DNA from: Sphingobacterium sp. UBA4616
GTDB lineage: Bacteria > Bacteroidota > Bacteroidia > Sphingobacteriales > Sphingobacteriaceae
Direction of reading: 5' to 3'
Assembly (NCBI GenBank): GCA_002386525.1
Contig: DGIS01000025.1
Location: 224,099 to 269,577, forward strand
Length of the DNA stretch: 45,479 nt
Both the position numbers and the translations under genes were made by a program. Below the pieces are notes generated by a model that saw only the letters and a list, made by a program, of their open reading frames with translations, made no database searches and was not told where the DNA came from. This document shows, one piece after another, positions 1 to 9,274 of this stretch; position 1 is the stretch's first letter; the number at the start of each line of letters is the position of its first letter.

Positions 1-55
1 GCCCCCTTTACTTTATGATATACATGCCGTCAGCATCGGCTGGCGATCGATTGAG

Positions 56-1381
56 TTACTTAAAGAGCTTAAAAATATCGTTCCCGAATATAAAGACCAT
101 TAAAGCCAAAAGAATAAAGAAACCAACCATCTGCGCTTTTTCCAGGAATTTTTCGCTCAATGGCTTACCTTGTATCATTTCAATCAATAAGAATAATACG
201 TGCCCACCATCCAGTGCTGGAATAGGCAATAGGTTCATAAATGCCAATGCCATCGATAACATGCCTACCAAAGACCAAAAACGGATCCAATCCACCTCCG
301 TACCAAACAAAGTTGCGATACCAATGGGACCCGATAAGGCTTTATCAGCACGCACTTCACCTTTGAAAATTTTGCCAAATCCTTTGGCATTATCGGTAAT
401 CACTGTAAAAGCCTTCTTTGCACCAATTGGGAGTGCCTCTGTCAAAGTATATTGTGTTGTAAAAGACTTGATGGAATAATCACGGTTAATGCCTATTCCC
501 AGCATAGCATCAGCAGGAACATTTCCTTGCAGTGAAACTTCCTCTCCATTACGCAGTACTTTAATAGCAACAGTTTTATTTATATTCGCTTTTATTTGTG
601 TCTTAAATTGGTCAAAGAAGGGAACCTGCGTACCATTTACAGCGATAATGCTGTCGCCTTTCACAAAACCCATTTTACTAGCCACCGATCCCGGAGCAAC
701 TTCAGCAACGCTTGTTGTTCTAACACGTGGTTCAATAAACTTCTCTCCTTTTTTGTCAGAAAGTGTATTTAATAAATCGGCTGGAACTTTGACATCTTCA
801 GTCACACCACCACGTTCGACGGCGAGTGTAACTCCGCCCATCAAGACTTTGGAACTGATCAGTTCGGAGTAGTTCTCTACGCGGTTACCATCAATTGCGA
901 CCACCTTATCACCGGCTTTCAAACCAATAGATTCACCAATAGAGCCCGGCACAATACCGTTTACAAGCTGGTTCATTTTGATATCCGTATTGCCCATTTT
1001 AAAAGTCAGCATCCAAAAAACAACAACACCGACCACAATATTGACAATAATACCGCCCAACATAACAATCAAACGTTGCCAAGCTGGTTTTGATCGAAAT
1101 TCCCAAGGCTGTGGTTCACCCTTCAATTGCTCTGTATCCATCGACTCATCGATCATCCCAGCAATTTTGACATAACCGCCTAATGGTAACCAGCCAATAC
1201 CATATTCACATCCTTTGTAATTGAATTTAAACAATTTCACTCCCCAAGCATCAAAGAACAAATAAAACTTTTCTACCTTGATACCAAATGCACGCGCTGC
1301 TAAAAAATGTCCTAACTCATGTAGAACAATTAAAATTGACAAGCCTAGAATCACTTGTCCGACCATAATTAAAACACCCAT
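56..1381 (-). CDS. rseP: RIP metalloprotease RseP (site-2 protease)
   Basis: Inner-membrane zinc metalloprotease of the M50 family that cuts membrane-embedded anti-sigma factors or signal-peptide remnants. Of its 441 residues, the N-terminal helix carries the HELGH zinc site (about residues 21-25). Two PDZ-like domains follow in the middle, and the C-terminal helix holds the third metal-ligand region with LLPIPALDGG. Length and architecture fit the family. It lies 15 bp after dxr and is the last gene visible in a three-gene minus-strand operon. The identity is secure from motifs; which substrate it cuts here is unknown. Confidence 0.96.
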   Translation of the reverse strand: MGVLIMVGQVILGLSILIVLHELGHFLAARAFGIKVEKFYLFFDAWGVKLFKFNYKGCEYGIGWLPLGGYVKIAGMIDESMDTEQLKGEPQPWEFRSKPAWQRLIVMLGGIIVNIVVGVVVFWMLTFKMGNTDIKMNQLVNGIVPGSIGESIGLKAGDKVVAIDGNRVENYSELISSKVLMGGVTLAVERGGVTEDVKVPADLLNTLSDKKGEKFIEPRVRTTSVAEVAPGSVASKMGFVKGDSIIAVNGTQVPFFDQFKTQIKANINKTVAIKVLRNGEEVSLQGNVPADAMLGIGINRDYSIKSFTTQYTLTEALPIGAKKAFTVITDNAKGFGKIFKGEVRADKALSGPIGIATLFGTEVDWIRFWSLVGMLSMALAFMNLLPIPALDGGHVLFLLIEMIQGKPLSEKFLEKAQMVGFFILLALMVFIFGNDIFKLFK

Positions 1382-1396
1382 GTATGCTTTTTAAAT

Positions 1397-2554
1397 TTAA
1401 TCTTTGATTATTTCCTTTGTTATTAATCTTGCTACACGATCCGTTTCCAGATAATCATCCAACGTCGGTGTAGCAATAAATTGTACTCGATCCAATGTCT
1501 GTTCAATAACATCACTCATCTCCAGAAAACCAACTCGATCTTTCAAGAACGCATCTACAACGACTTCATTGGCGGCATTCAATACGCAGCTTCTATTGCC
1601 ACCGGCCCGCAAACTTTCATAAGCAAGAGCCAGATTTCTGAAGGTTTCCATATCTGCTTTTTCGAAACTGAGCGTTGGATAGTCCATGAAATTAAAACGC
1701 TCAAAATTATTTTCGAAACGTCCTGGATATGTCAACGCATATTGGATCGGCAATTTCATATCAGGTACCCCCATTTGCGCTTTCATAGAACCGTCTTGAA
1801 ACTGAACCAGGGAATGCACAATGGATTGAGGATGTACAATGACATCAACTTGATCTATCGACAGATTGAAAAGCCATTTTGCTTCAATGACTTCTAAGCC
1901 TTTATTCATCAAAGAAGCGGAATCAATCGTGATTTTGGCTCCCATAGACCAATTGGGATGCTTCAATGCTTGAGCCTTGGTAACACATTGAAGCTCTGCT
2001 CTACTTTTACCTCTAAAAGGCCCGCCAGAAGCGGTAATGTAGATTTTCTCTATCGGATTATGCTCCTCTCCGGTCAAACACTGAAAAATTGCCGAATGCT
2101 CTGAATCCACAGGCAGCATTCGAACGCCATATTCATGCACCAAAGCCATAATCAGCTCGCCAGCGACAACCAGTGTTTCCTTGTTAGCCAAAGCGATATC
2201 CTTTTTGGATTGAATCGCTTTCACAGTAGGCTTTAATCCGGCAGACCCAACAATCGCATTCAAGACAACATCAACATCTTCATATTGAACCACTTCAACC
2301 AACCCCAATTCACCTAAAAGAACAGCGATATTATGCCCTTTTAGGGCGTCCTGAACATAACTATATTGAAGGGAATCCGTTACAACAACTGCTTTGGGCT
2401 TAAACTCCAAAGCCTGCTGAATTAACAATGAAGCGTTGCTACCACATGTCAAAACGACTGCTTCAAATTGATTAGGAAAGGCTCTTATAACATCCAAGGC
2501 TTGTGTGCCTATACTTCCCGTTGCCCCTAAAATGGCAATTCCTTTTTTACTCAA
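1397..2554 (-). CDS. dxr: 1-deoxy-D-xylulose 5-phosphate reductoisomerase
   Basis: Cytoplasmic enzyme that converts DXP to 2-C-methyl-D-erythritol 4-phosphate with NADPH, the committed step of the MEP isoprenoid pathway. The 385-residue product opens with the NADP-binding GATGSIG loop. The metal- and substrate-binding regions are visible as PVDSEHSAIFQ and the ASGGPFRG loop, with the conserved MNKGLEVIEA segment after them. Full length for the family. It sits 15 bp downstream of a membrane protein gene and 15 bp upstream of rseP, so the three are probably one transcript. The dxr–rseP linkage is common in bacteria. Confidence 0.97.
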   Translation of the reverse strand: MSKKGIAILGATGSIGTQALDVIRAFPNQFEAVVLTCGSNASLLIQQALEFKPKAVVVTDSLQYSYVQDALKGHNIAVLLGELGLVEVVQYEDVDVVLNAIVGSAGLKPTVKAIQSKKDIALANKETLVVAGELIMALVHEYGVRMLPVDSEHSAIFQCLTGEEHNPIEKIYITASGGPFRGKSRAELQCVTKAQALKHPNWSMGAKITIDSASLMNKGLEVIEAKWLFNLSIDQVDVIVHPQSIVHSLVQFQDGSMKAQMGVPDMKLPIQYALTYPGRFENNFERFNFMDYPTLSFEKADMETFRNLALAYESLRAGGNRSCVLNAANEVVVDAFLKDRVGFLEMSDVIEQTLDRVQFIATPTLDDYLETDRVARLITKEIIKD

Positions 2555-2569
2555 AACCTTTGCTATTAA

Positions 2570-3376
2570 TTAAAATATATTTTTTAAAATCTTTGGATCC
2601 TCTCCACCATGATAATCTGCCATCATTGAACGATAAGCTACCGAAACGACAATGCAAGCTAAAGGTACAACCAAAAAAGAACTCACGAGGTTCAAAATAA
2701 TAAAAATTATGTAATATTCTAAAAAATTAAAATACATCTGTAGCAACTGAAAGAAAGCAAACACAGCCAAAATCAACAACAGTTTGAACACGTTACCCTT
2801 TGTCAGTGCAAAACTAAAACGCAAAGATTTGAAAGTACCCGCGTGTTTATCAATAATGAAGAATGGATAAAATGCCACTCTTATAATCAGGAGAAAGGTC
2901 AATATGGCTGCCACAAAAACGACAAACATCGTAAAATTGCTCATCAGCTCTACACGATTTTCACCGTTTTCAAACAAATAAAGAAAGGGTAAAGAAACTG
3001 CCCCCAATAGCAGTAAGAGCATTATTGAAAGCACCATGATACTGAGCATAGCTCCGAAAAAGTAAACGAGTTCCTTTGAACTTGGGATACATTGAATCAG
3101 TTTCTTATCATGATTTCCATCTATCAGACTCAAAATATACTTAAACAAAGTCATATTCAATCCGAAATACATTACCATGAAAAAAAACGCCATAAAACCA
3201 CTCAACACTACATTGAAATCACTAATCGATGTTGCGAGATAATTGGAGAGTCCAGAAGTCACAAATAACAGAAAACAAAGCCCGGCAACCGAAAAATAAT
3301 GCTTTTTCAGCAACTCCAATGACTTATTAAAAACCTCATTAACGGCAAAAGTACTTTCCTTTAGGAATTGAATCAT
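2570..3376 (-). CDS. polytopic membrane protein of unknown function
   Basis: Unrecognised 268-residue inner-membrane protein. Several long hydrophobic stretches alternate with short loops (around residues 28-48, 55-80, 100-135, 145-170 and 195-260), suggesting about six transmembrane helices. The overall look resembles the membrane domain seen beside glycerophosphodiester phosphodiesterases or DUF975-type proteins, but I cannot assign a family. It is the first gene of the operon with dxr and rseP. A promoter-like CATCTTTG box lies upstream (3399-3406, minus) with a TTG 20 bp further upstream. A role in envelope biology is only a guess from its neighbours. Confidence 0.85.
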   Translation of the reverse strand: MIQFLKESTFAVNEVFNKSLELLKKHYFSVAGLCFLLFVTSGLSNYLATSISDFNVVLSGFMAFFFMVMYFGLNMTLFKYILSLIDGNHDKKLIQCIPSSKELVYFFGAMLSIMVLSIMLLLLLGAVSLPFLYLFENGENRVELMSNFTMFVVFVAAILTFLLIIRVAFYPFFIIDKHAGTFKSLRFSFALTKGNVFKLLLILAVFAFFQLLQMYFNFLEYYIIFIILNLVSSFLVVPLACIVVSVAYRSMMADYHGGEDPKILKNIF

Positions 3377-3537
3377 TTTATCTTTGAATAAACTTCTACA
3401 AAGATGCCATATTTTTTAATTTTCAACAATTTACACACACAGAAAAATCACTTTTTTTCTCATATTTAACATAAAGAAGAACCCGATGGAGAATATTTGG
3501 CAGCGTGAATAAATGAAAATACTCCGTAAAATAAAAA

Positions 3538-3560
3538 TCCCCTATCGAAGTGACAGGGGA
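3538..3560 (-). terminator. rho-independent terminator of the S9 peptidase gene
   Basis: Read on the minus strand, a 9-bp stem (one G-U pair) starts with TCCCCTGTC, has the loop ACTTC and closes with AGGGGA. It is followed directly by TTTTTATTTT. It starts 25 bp after the stop codon of the DPP-IV-like gene and separates it from the membrane protein–dxr–rseP operon. Confidence 0.85.
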
Positions 3561-3585
3561 AGCTATATTTTCACCTTAGTTAGGC

Positions 3586-5712
3586 TTATTTAAACTCTTT
3601 TGGAAGCGGCTTTTCCAGTAAATATTGATAGTAAAAACGCGCACGTTCGTTAAAATCATATTTGCTTTTCGATCGGTCAAATCCATGCCGGCTTCCAGGA
3701 TAAATCATCAATTCGAAAGGAACATTTCGATCAGTCAATTTATCGACGAGCTGGATTGTATTCTGCAGATGTACATTGTCGTCCATATCGCCATGCATAA
3801 TACGCAACACACCTTTATAATGATTAGCATAAGTCAATACAGATCCGGCCTTATATCCATCCGGGTTGTCCTGCGGTGTATCCATCCATCGTTCTGTGTA
3901 ATGACTATCATAGAGATCCCATGACGTTACAGGCGCACCTGCAATACCGAAATCAAATACATCAGCGGCTTTTGTCATCGCTAAACAGGTCATGTATCCA
4001 CCATAGCTATGCCCTGTGATAAGCACCTTGTTTTTAGCCACCCATGGTTGTGATTTCAACCATTTAACGATGGTTGAATAATCAATAATCTCCCAATGAC
4101 CAAGATTACGGTGCATATAGGCAACACCTTTTTTGCCAAAATGCCCCGAAGCACGGTGATCTGCGGAGACTTGAATAACTCCTTCATTAGCCCAATACTG
4201 GTTGTTTGTCCCTTTCCAGGTATCTTTTACTGTCCCAGCATCCGGTCCACCGTAGATACTGAAAACAACCGGATAAACTTTCGATTGATCAAAATCTGTC
4301 GGATAAGTTATTGTCAGGGGAAGATTGAACAATCCGTCATCCGATTTAATATGTAAATATTCGGTTTTACCGTACGTATAGGAAGCAAAATCTGCTGCTT
4401 TGCTATCCGCCAATTGCCTAACGACCTTACCCCGATTATCCAACAGTGCAAATCTATCTGGTGTACTTACATTAGAATATTTAGTAATAAAATACTGGCC
4501 ATTGGGCGATACATTAACATCGTGTGAGTACTCACCAAAAGTCAGACGTTTGAGATTTTTACCCGAATAATCCACACGGTAAAGATCAAACCGCGCTGAG
4601 TTTTCTTTACGTGCAGTAAAATAGATCACCTTGTTTTTTTCATCGATCCGCTTCAATTCGGTCACCTGCCATTCACCAGAGGTAATGGGATTTACCAATG
4701 TACCGTCCAATTTATAGAGGTAATAGTGGGCCCAACCTGACTTGTCCGATTTTAAGATATAATATTTATTATCAGCAAGATAAGTTATACGCTCATCGTG
4801 ATCCAAATTGATCCATGAAGACTGACGCTCATCATAGATTTCTTTTTTTAAACCAGAGTTCGGATCGACCTGATAAAACTTTAAATTGTTCTGATCCCGG
4901 TTCATCCACTGTACCATTAGATTTTTACTATCAAAGGCCCAATAAGGCTGACCGAAATACTGATCGTCTTTTTCGTTAAAATCAGCCCATGTAACTTTGC
5001 CCCCAGAAAGATGAACTATACCGACTTTGACTTCTGGATTCGGGTCACCCGCTTTAGGGTATCTTGTTTCCTCGAGATAACCATGCTGACCTTTCGACGA
5101 ATAAATAGGAAACATCGGAACCTTTGTATCATCGAATCGCATAAATGCTATCTTACGACTATCTGGAGACCACCAAAAAGCTTTGTACTTTGTCGGACGC
5201 CCAAGAATCTCCTCGTAATACACCCAAGATGACCAACCATTGTAAATGACGTCAGTACCATCATGTGTATATTGCATCTCTTCTCCGGATACCACATCCA
5301 CGCTGTATAAATTACTTTTGCGCGTGAAAGCCACATATTTACCATCTGGTGACAACGTGGGGTTTTGTTCGGCAATGTCAGGCGAATTGGTAAGCTTCTT
5401 TACGGCTCCATCACTGCTTTTTAGGAAGATATCGTTGTTATCGATGTAGACAACCGTTCCTTCTTTAGCAGGAATTGTATAAATACTTCTGTTGCCTGAT
5501 TTAACGTCGACCTGATACAAACGACCATCGTTTACATCATTCTCCAGGTAAGCTGTTCCGTCTGCCCAGCCAGGATACTGATTGGTGCGGACCGTCAAAG
5601 ATTGCTTTTGCCCCCAGGACTGCGCAAAATCCAATTTCTTCTGCGCAACACCAGTCTCGTGCACAAAAAAAACGATAGACGCACCTAAGAGTACTCTTGA
5701 TACCGTATTCAT
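3586..5712 (-). CDS. S9 family prolyl oligopeptidase, dipeptidyl-peptidase IV type
   Basis: Exported serine peptidase that releases N-terminal dipeptides, preferably after proline. I chose the ATG at 5712 (708 residues) because the 26 codons before it are not signal-like, while this start gives a normal signal peptide (MNTVSRVLLG...). The N-terminal part is a beta-propeller containing the YYEEI double-glutamate motif that binds the substrate amino terminus in DPP-IV enzymes. The C-terminal alpha/beta-hydrolase domain has the nucleophile motif GHSYGGYM, the acid in HGDMDDNVH and the histidine in GSRHGFD, so the triad is complete. It is monocistronic with its own terminator. Likely periplasmic peptide degradation. 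Confidence 0.93.
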   Translation of the reverse strand: MNTVSRVLLGASIVFFVHETGVAQKKLDFAQSWGQKQSLTVRTNQYPGWADGTAYLENDVNDGRLYQVDVKSGNRSIYTIPAKEGTVVYIDNNDIFLKSSDGAVKKLTNSPDIAEQNPTLSPDGKYVAFTRKSNLYSVDVVSGEEMQYTHDGTDVIYNGWSSWVYYEEILGRPTKYKAFWWSPDSRKIAFMRFDDTKVPMFPIYSSKGQHGYLEETRYPKAGDPNPEVKVGIVHLSGGKVTWADFNEKDDQYFGQPYWAFDSKNLMVQWMNRDQNNLKFYQVDPNSGLKKEIYDERQSSWINLDHDERITYLADNKYYILKSDKSGWAHYYLYKLDGTLVNPITSGEWQVTELKRIDEKNKVIYFTARKENSARFDLYRVDYSGKNLKRLTFGEYSHDVNVSPNGQYFITKYSNVSTPDRFALLDNRGKVVRQLADSKAADFASYTYGKTEYLHIKSDDGLFNLPLTITYPTDFDQSKVYPVVFSIYGGPDAGTVKDTWKGTNNQYWANEGVIQVSADHRASGHFGKKGVAYMHRNLGHWEIIDYSTIVKWLKSQPWVAKNKVLITGHSYGGYMTCLAMTKAADVFDFGIAGAPVTSWDLYDSHYTERWMDTPQDNPDGYKAGSVLTYANHYKGVLRIMHGDMDDNVHLQNTIQLVDKLTDRNVPFELMIYPGSRHGFDRSKSKYDFNERARFYYQYLLEKPLPKEFK

Positions 5713-5854
5713 TACTTTTTGGATATGTTTATTATTATTTGGGCTAAGATAAAGAATTGTGACAAATAACGATGATTTTGCCTGTAACAAGCTTAATTCA
5801 CATGTTGTTTATTCTTTAGCTTATCAAAAGTCGAACAATAGTGCGGATTATTGA

Positions 5855-6952
5855 CTAAGGATGATGGTCAAAAAGGTTTAGCTGTATACCTTCCTTTGGA
5901 AAATCAGTTTCTTCTACAAAGTTGGATATTGAAACCCCCAACAGACGCACCTTGTTTAGCAGCTCAACCTTGTTTAACAGACGATGAGCTGTAGCGTAAA
6001 TTTTGTCTTCGGAGTCGAAACTACTTTCTATGGTTGTGCTACGTGTCAGCTGCACAAAATCCGCATATTTAACTTTCAAGGTTAACGTTCGTCCAGAAAC
6101 TTCCTTTTTCCCAATACGTAACCACAACTGTTTACAGAGTCGATGCAAAATGCTGTTTAATTCTTCAAATGCTTCTACATCCACCTCAAAAGTATCCTCA
6201 ATACCAATCGATTTACTGCTGCGATTAGGAACAACTGGACGGTCATCGATACCTCTGACAATACGGTAAAAAAAATGACCTGTCTTTCCAAACCAACGGA
6301 CTAGATCATCTTCACGCTGTTTTTTTAAATCGAGCCCCGTAAAAAGCCCCAATTCGTGCATTTTCTTCGCAGTGACTTTCCCTACGCCAAAAAATTTATC
6401 TACGGGCAATGACTCCATAAACTTGACAATTTTAGAAGGACCAATAAATGTCAAACCATTGGGTTTATCCATATCTGAAGCAATTTTCGCTACAAATTTA
6501 TTGACAGACACACCAGCGGACACCGTTAAGTTCAGTTCGTCCTTTATCGCTCCTTTAATCGCCTTGGCAATATCGATTGCCGAACCGATTCCCTGTTTAT
6601 CCACTGTAACATCTAAATATGCTTCATCCAGGGAAAGTGGTTCAATTAAGTCCGTATACCGTAGAAAAATCTCCCTGATCTGATACGAAACCTGCCGATA
6701 AACATCAAAACGAGGATAAGTGAAGATAATATGAGGGCACAGTTGAAGAGCCTTTCTTGAGCTCATAGCAGATTTGACACCAAATTTTCTTGCTTCATAG
6801 CTTGCTGTCGCAACCACCCCTCTCCCATCTGGAGATCCGCCGACAGCGATTGCCTTCCCCCGAAATTCGGGGAAGTCGCGCTGATCTACAGATGCATAGA
6901 ATGCGTCCATATCCAAGTGAATAATCTTGCGATATACCCGTGCTGAGTCCAT
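5855..6952 (-). CDS. dinB: DNA polymerase IV (Y-family translesion polymerase)
   Basis: Error-prone, non-processive polymerase that copies damaged DNA. The 365-residue product has the catalytic metal-binding motif HLDMDAFYASVD near the N-terminus and the second acidic motif SLDEAYLDV. Helix-hairpin-helix and little-finger regions follow. The last residues include QLNLF, a clear beta-clamp binding motif, so it should dock on DnaN. Length is slightly above E. coli DinB. It stands alone on the minus strand. No LexA-type operator was identified by eye. Confidence 0.95.
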   Translation of the reverse strand: MDSARVYRKIIHLDMDAFYASVDQRDFPEFRGKAIAVGGSPDGRGVVATASYEARKFGVKSAMSSRKALQLCPHIIFTYPRFDVYRQVSYQIREIFLRYTDLIEPLSLDEAYLDVTVDKQGIGSAIDIAKAIKGAIKDELNLTVSAGVSVNKFVAKIASDMDKPNGLTFIGPSKIVKFMESLPVDKFFGVGKVTAKKMHELGLFTGLDLKKQREDDLVRWFGKTGHFFYRIVRGIDDRPVVPNRSSKSIGIEDTFEVDVEAFEELNSILHRLCKQLWLRIGKKEVSGRTLTLKVKYADFVQLTRSTTIESSFDSEDKIYATAHRLLNKVELLNKVRLLGVSISNFVEETDFPKEGIQLNLFDHHP

Positions 6953-7176
6953 TAGACAAATTTACAAAAATTAGCATAACAGCACACACCAAGGAGAAAA
7001 TAACTAATAGAATTAGCATCCACCAAAATACCTTTTTCATTGACTTTAAATAAAAACCACTAGCATTTATGCCGTTCATTATTTATCTTTAGATGAAATT
7101 ACACAATAGGGTATCGAAAGAATACATTTCTAATTGTTTTACAAACTGTTTCAAACCATTTTAATTCAAATACATA

Positions 7177-7581
7177 ATGGAAAATTTACCTGAACAACAA
7201 AAGAAGAAATCCGGATTAAAAAAATTTTTGCTCATCCTGATCCTCTTTATCCTCGTCGGGGGTGGCTCATATGCCTACTGGAAATATTATTATGTATTCG
7301 GTGAGGGTGTCAAGTCGGGCTATCTTAATTATGCTGTAAGGAAGGGTAATATTTTTAAGACATATGAGGGCAAGCTCATCCAAGAAGGATTTGGAAGCAT
7401 TAAAACTGGAGGAATAGCCAGCAATCAATTTGAATTTTCTATTGAAGACGATTCAGTTTTTCAACAATTGGAGCTAAACAGTGGCAAATATTTCGATCTA
7501 CGTTACAAAGAATATCATGGAGTACTTCCTTGGCGCGGAAATACTGTCTATGTTGTTGACAAGATTGTTAATATGAAATAG
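7177..7581 (+). CDS. small membrane-anchored protein, function unknown
   Basis: A 134-residue protein with a lysine-rich cytoplasmic start (KKKSGLKK), one transmembrane helix (about residues 16-36) and an extracytoplasmic domain of about 95 residues. Similar small proteins occur across Bacteroidota and some are labelled 6-phosphogluconate dehydrogenase, which the length and absence of any nucleotide-binding fold make untenable. The gene is isolated, divergent from dinB, and ends in its own terminator. I see no catalytic motif. Confidence 0.85.
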   Translation: MENLPEQQKKKSGLKKFLLILILFILVGGGSYAYWKYYYVFGEGVKSGYLNYAVRKGNIFKTYEGKLIQEGFGSIKTGGIASNQFEFSIEDDSVFQQLELNSGKYFDLRYKEYHGVLPWRGNTVYVVDKIVNMK

Positions 7582-7609
7582 AAACTTCGCTGGTCATACA
7601 GCGAAGTTT
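7582..7609 (+). terminator. terminator after the small membrane protein
   Basis: An 11-bp perfect stem (AAACTTCGCTG with its complement), loop GTCATA, then TTTT. It begins at the base after the TAG stop. The opposite strand also has a U-rich exit, so it may also stop transcription from the convergent exonuclease operon. Confidence 0.85.
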
Positions 7610-7724
7610 TCAAATGAGCGATCGAAATCAGTTGTATGGCGCTGTTATAGAGACACCAAGATATAAGTTGCTCCACTTTCTTGGCATGGGTGTACCCTGC
7701 AGAAGATCTTCGACACTGACAGAC

Positions 7725-8684
7725 TTATGCTTGTGCCAGAAAGACGTCGCGGACGATCAGTTTATCATTGAAATAACTTCTCAGAATCGTTCCATCACCG
7801 TGGAGTGTCCATACTTCCCGAGGATCAACCATTTTGATATACTGGAGAATGTCGTTCCAGTCCACGTGATCGGAAATATAAAGTTCGATATCATTCTGTG
7901 CCTGCAGGCGCTTCCAGCCCGAAGCGAACGCCCGCAATACTTTGGTCGCTCTGAAGTAACTATTAAATGTCATTGGGGGAACCAGATAAACTTTATTCTG
8001 TTCGCCCTGTTTCATTTCCTTCCTGTTATAAGGCTCGTAATTTAATTTCTTCAGTCCATATGCGTCATACAGTCTGTGGTACGGTAATATTCCACTATGC
8101 ACAAGTACTTTTCTATCCGGACAGTATCTATTGATCAAATCAGTAACTCGCTGCGCCTTCCCCAGTACATAAGTACCCAATAAGATATTACTGGCGTGAC
8201 CATCCAATTTTTTGATTTCCTCGGCCGGGTCAGGATGGATAACAGCTGGATTTGCAAAGGTACTTTCGGTAATCAATACATCAGCGTGATGCATTTCGAT
8301 GGGTTCACAGGTATCATCGGGCTGTAATTTATAATCGCCTGTATACAAATATCTCACGCCCATATATTCCATTAGAATCTGTGCCGACCCGAGGATATGT
8401 CCTGCCGGTATTAACGTAATCTCGACGGCACCGAGTTTAAAAGGGCTGTTATACAATTTAACCTGATAGGAGTCTTTCCGATTTTGCTTATAACGGTGGC
8501 TCATAAACAAAGTTGTCGCATGGGTAGCATACACATAGTCGTGCCCTGAGCTCGCATGATCGCCATGGGCATGAGATACGACATTATGCATAACTGGATT
8601 GCTGGCATCGATAAAAAAATCACCGTAACGGCAGTAATAACCTTCTGGCTTTCTGACAAAGAAGTCAGGCAATATTATAGACAT
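7725..8684 (-). CDS. MBL-fold DNA exonuclease (ligase-associated type)
   Basis: A 319-residue metallo-beta-lactamase/beta-CASP-like nuclease. The zinc motif HAHGDHASS (about residues 38-46), a following metal-ligand region PAGHILGSAQ, the acidic ligand in YTGDYKL and the terminal metal-binding histidine region (TLHGDG) are present. It resembles the proteins found next to ATP-dependent DNA ligases (Lig_exonuc type) and mRNA 3'-end processing CPSF-like enzymes. Here no ligase is adjacent: the gene follows coaE by 4 bp and is probably in one operon with ybbR and coaE. A role in DNA end processing is inferred from the family. Confidence 0.88.
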   Translation of the reverse strand: MSIILPDFFVRKPEGYYCRYGDFFIDASNPVMHNVVSHAHGDHASSGHDYVYATHATTLFMSHRYKQNRKDSYQVKLYNSPFKLGAVEITLIPAGHILGSAQILMEYMGVRYLYTGDYKLQPDDTCEPIEMHHADVLITESTFANPAVIHPDPAEEIKKLDGHASNILLGTYVLGKAQRVTDLINRYCPDRKVLVHSGILPYHRLYDAYGLKKLNYEPYNRKEMKQGEQNKVYLVPPMTFNSYFRATKVLRAFASGWKRLQAQNDIELYISDHVDWNDILQYIKMVDPREVWTLHGDGTILRSYFNDKLIVRDVFLAQA

Positions 8685-8688
8685 ACTA

Positions 8689-9264
8689 TTATTTTAAAAA
8701 TTTTTGATGTAGATTCCACACTTGTGGCAATAATGGTGTGGTGCCATCATTAACGATGACAAAGTCGGCCAATTTTAACTTTTCTTCGTCAGAGAGTTGC
8801 TTATTAATTCGCTCCATGACCTGTCCTTCCGTAACCTTATCGCGCTCCATTACGCGTTGAACACGTACGGATAAAGGCGCGGTAACCAGAATAGTATAAT
8901 CAAGATCCTTATAAGAGCCGCTTTCAAAAAGTAAGGCGGCCTCCTTGAGTGTATAACGGGATTTTTGTTGTTCTGCCCATTCCTTCGCCTCCTGAATAAC
9001 GATAGGGTGTATAATTCCGTTCACAAGTTCGAGCTTCTTTCTGTCCGAAAATATCCGTTGGGCTAAGAAAGCCCGATCCAACTTCCCGTCCGGATAAGTC
9101 TCCGCTCCAAATTCCGCGATTAAGCGTTTTTTAATCCGAATATCGGTATTCATCAGTTTTTTAGCTTCCTCATCCGCGTTATAAACAGGTACTGCCATGG
9201 CTTTAAACAGCTTGCAGATAAATGTTTTACCTGATCCAATTCCGCCTGTTATTCCAATCTTCAT
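8689..9264 (-). CDS. coaE: dephospho-CoA kinase
   Basis: Cytoplasmic P-loop kinase for the last step of coenzyme A synthesis (phosphorylation of the 3'-hydroxyl of dephospho-CoA). The start at 9264 gives MKIGITGGIGSGKT, placing the Walker A loop at the normal position, and a 191-residue protein. The in-frame ATG 24 bp upstream would add eight non-conserved residues and overlap ybbR. The CoA-binding region is normal. It lies 10 bp after ybbR and 4 bp before the exonuclease gene. The ybbR–coaE order is common in Bacteroidota. Confidence 0.95.
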   Translation of the reverse strand: MKIGITGGIGSGKTFICKLFKAMAVPVYNADEEAKKLMNTDIRIKKRLIAEFGAETYPDGKLDRAFLAQRIFSDRKKLELVNGIIHPIVIQEAKEWAEQQKSRYTLKEAALLFESGSYKDLDYTILVTAPLSVRVQRVMERDKVTEGQVMERINKQLSDEEKLKLADFVIVNDGTTPLLPQVWNLHQKFLK

Positions 9265-9274
9265 GAAAATATCG

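Noticed and set aside
5713..5790. 26-codon upstream extension of the S9 peptidase
   Set aside because: The extension would push the signal peptide inside the protein; the ATG at 5712 gives a normal exported N-terminus.
6795..7079. 94-residue minus-strand ORF with one hydrophobic segment, upstream of and overlapping dinB
   Set aside because: The second half is an out-of-frame reading of dinB and the first half is a single hydrophobic stretch in AT-rich DNA; no family resemblance, although a tiny membrane peptide cannot be excluded.
7614..8045. 143-residue plus-strand ORF beginning beside the terminator
   Set aside because: Most of it is antisense to the MBL exonuclease gene, which has clear motifs; the ORF has no domain-like pattern.
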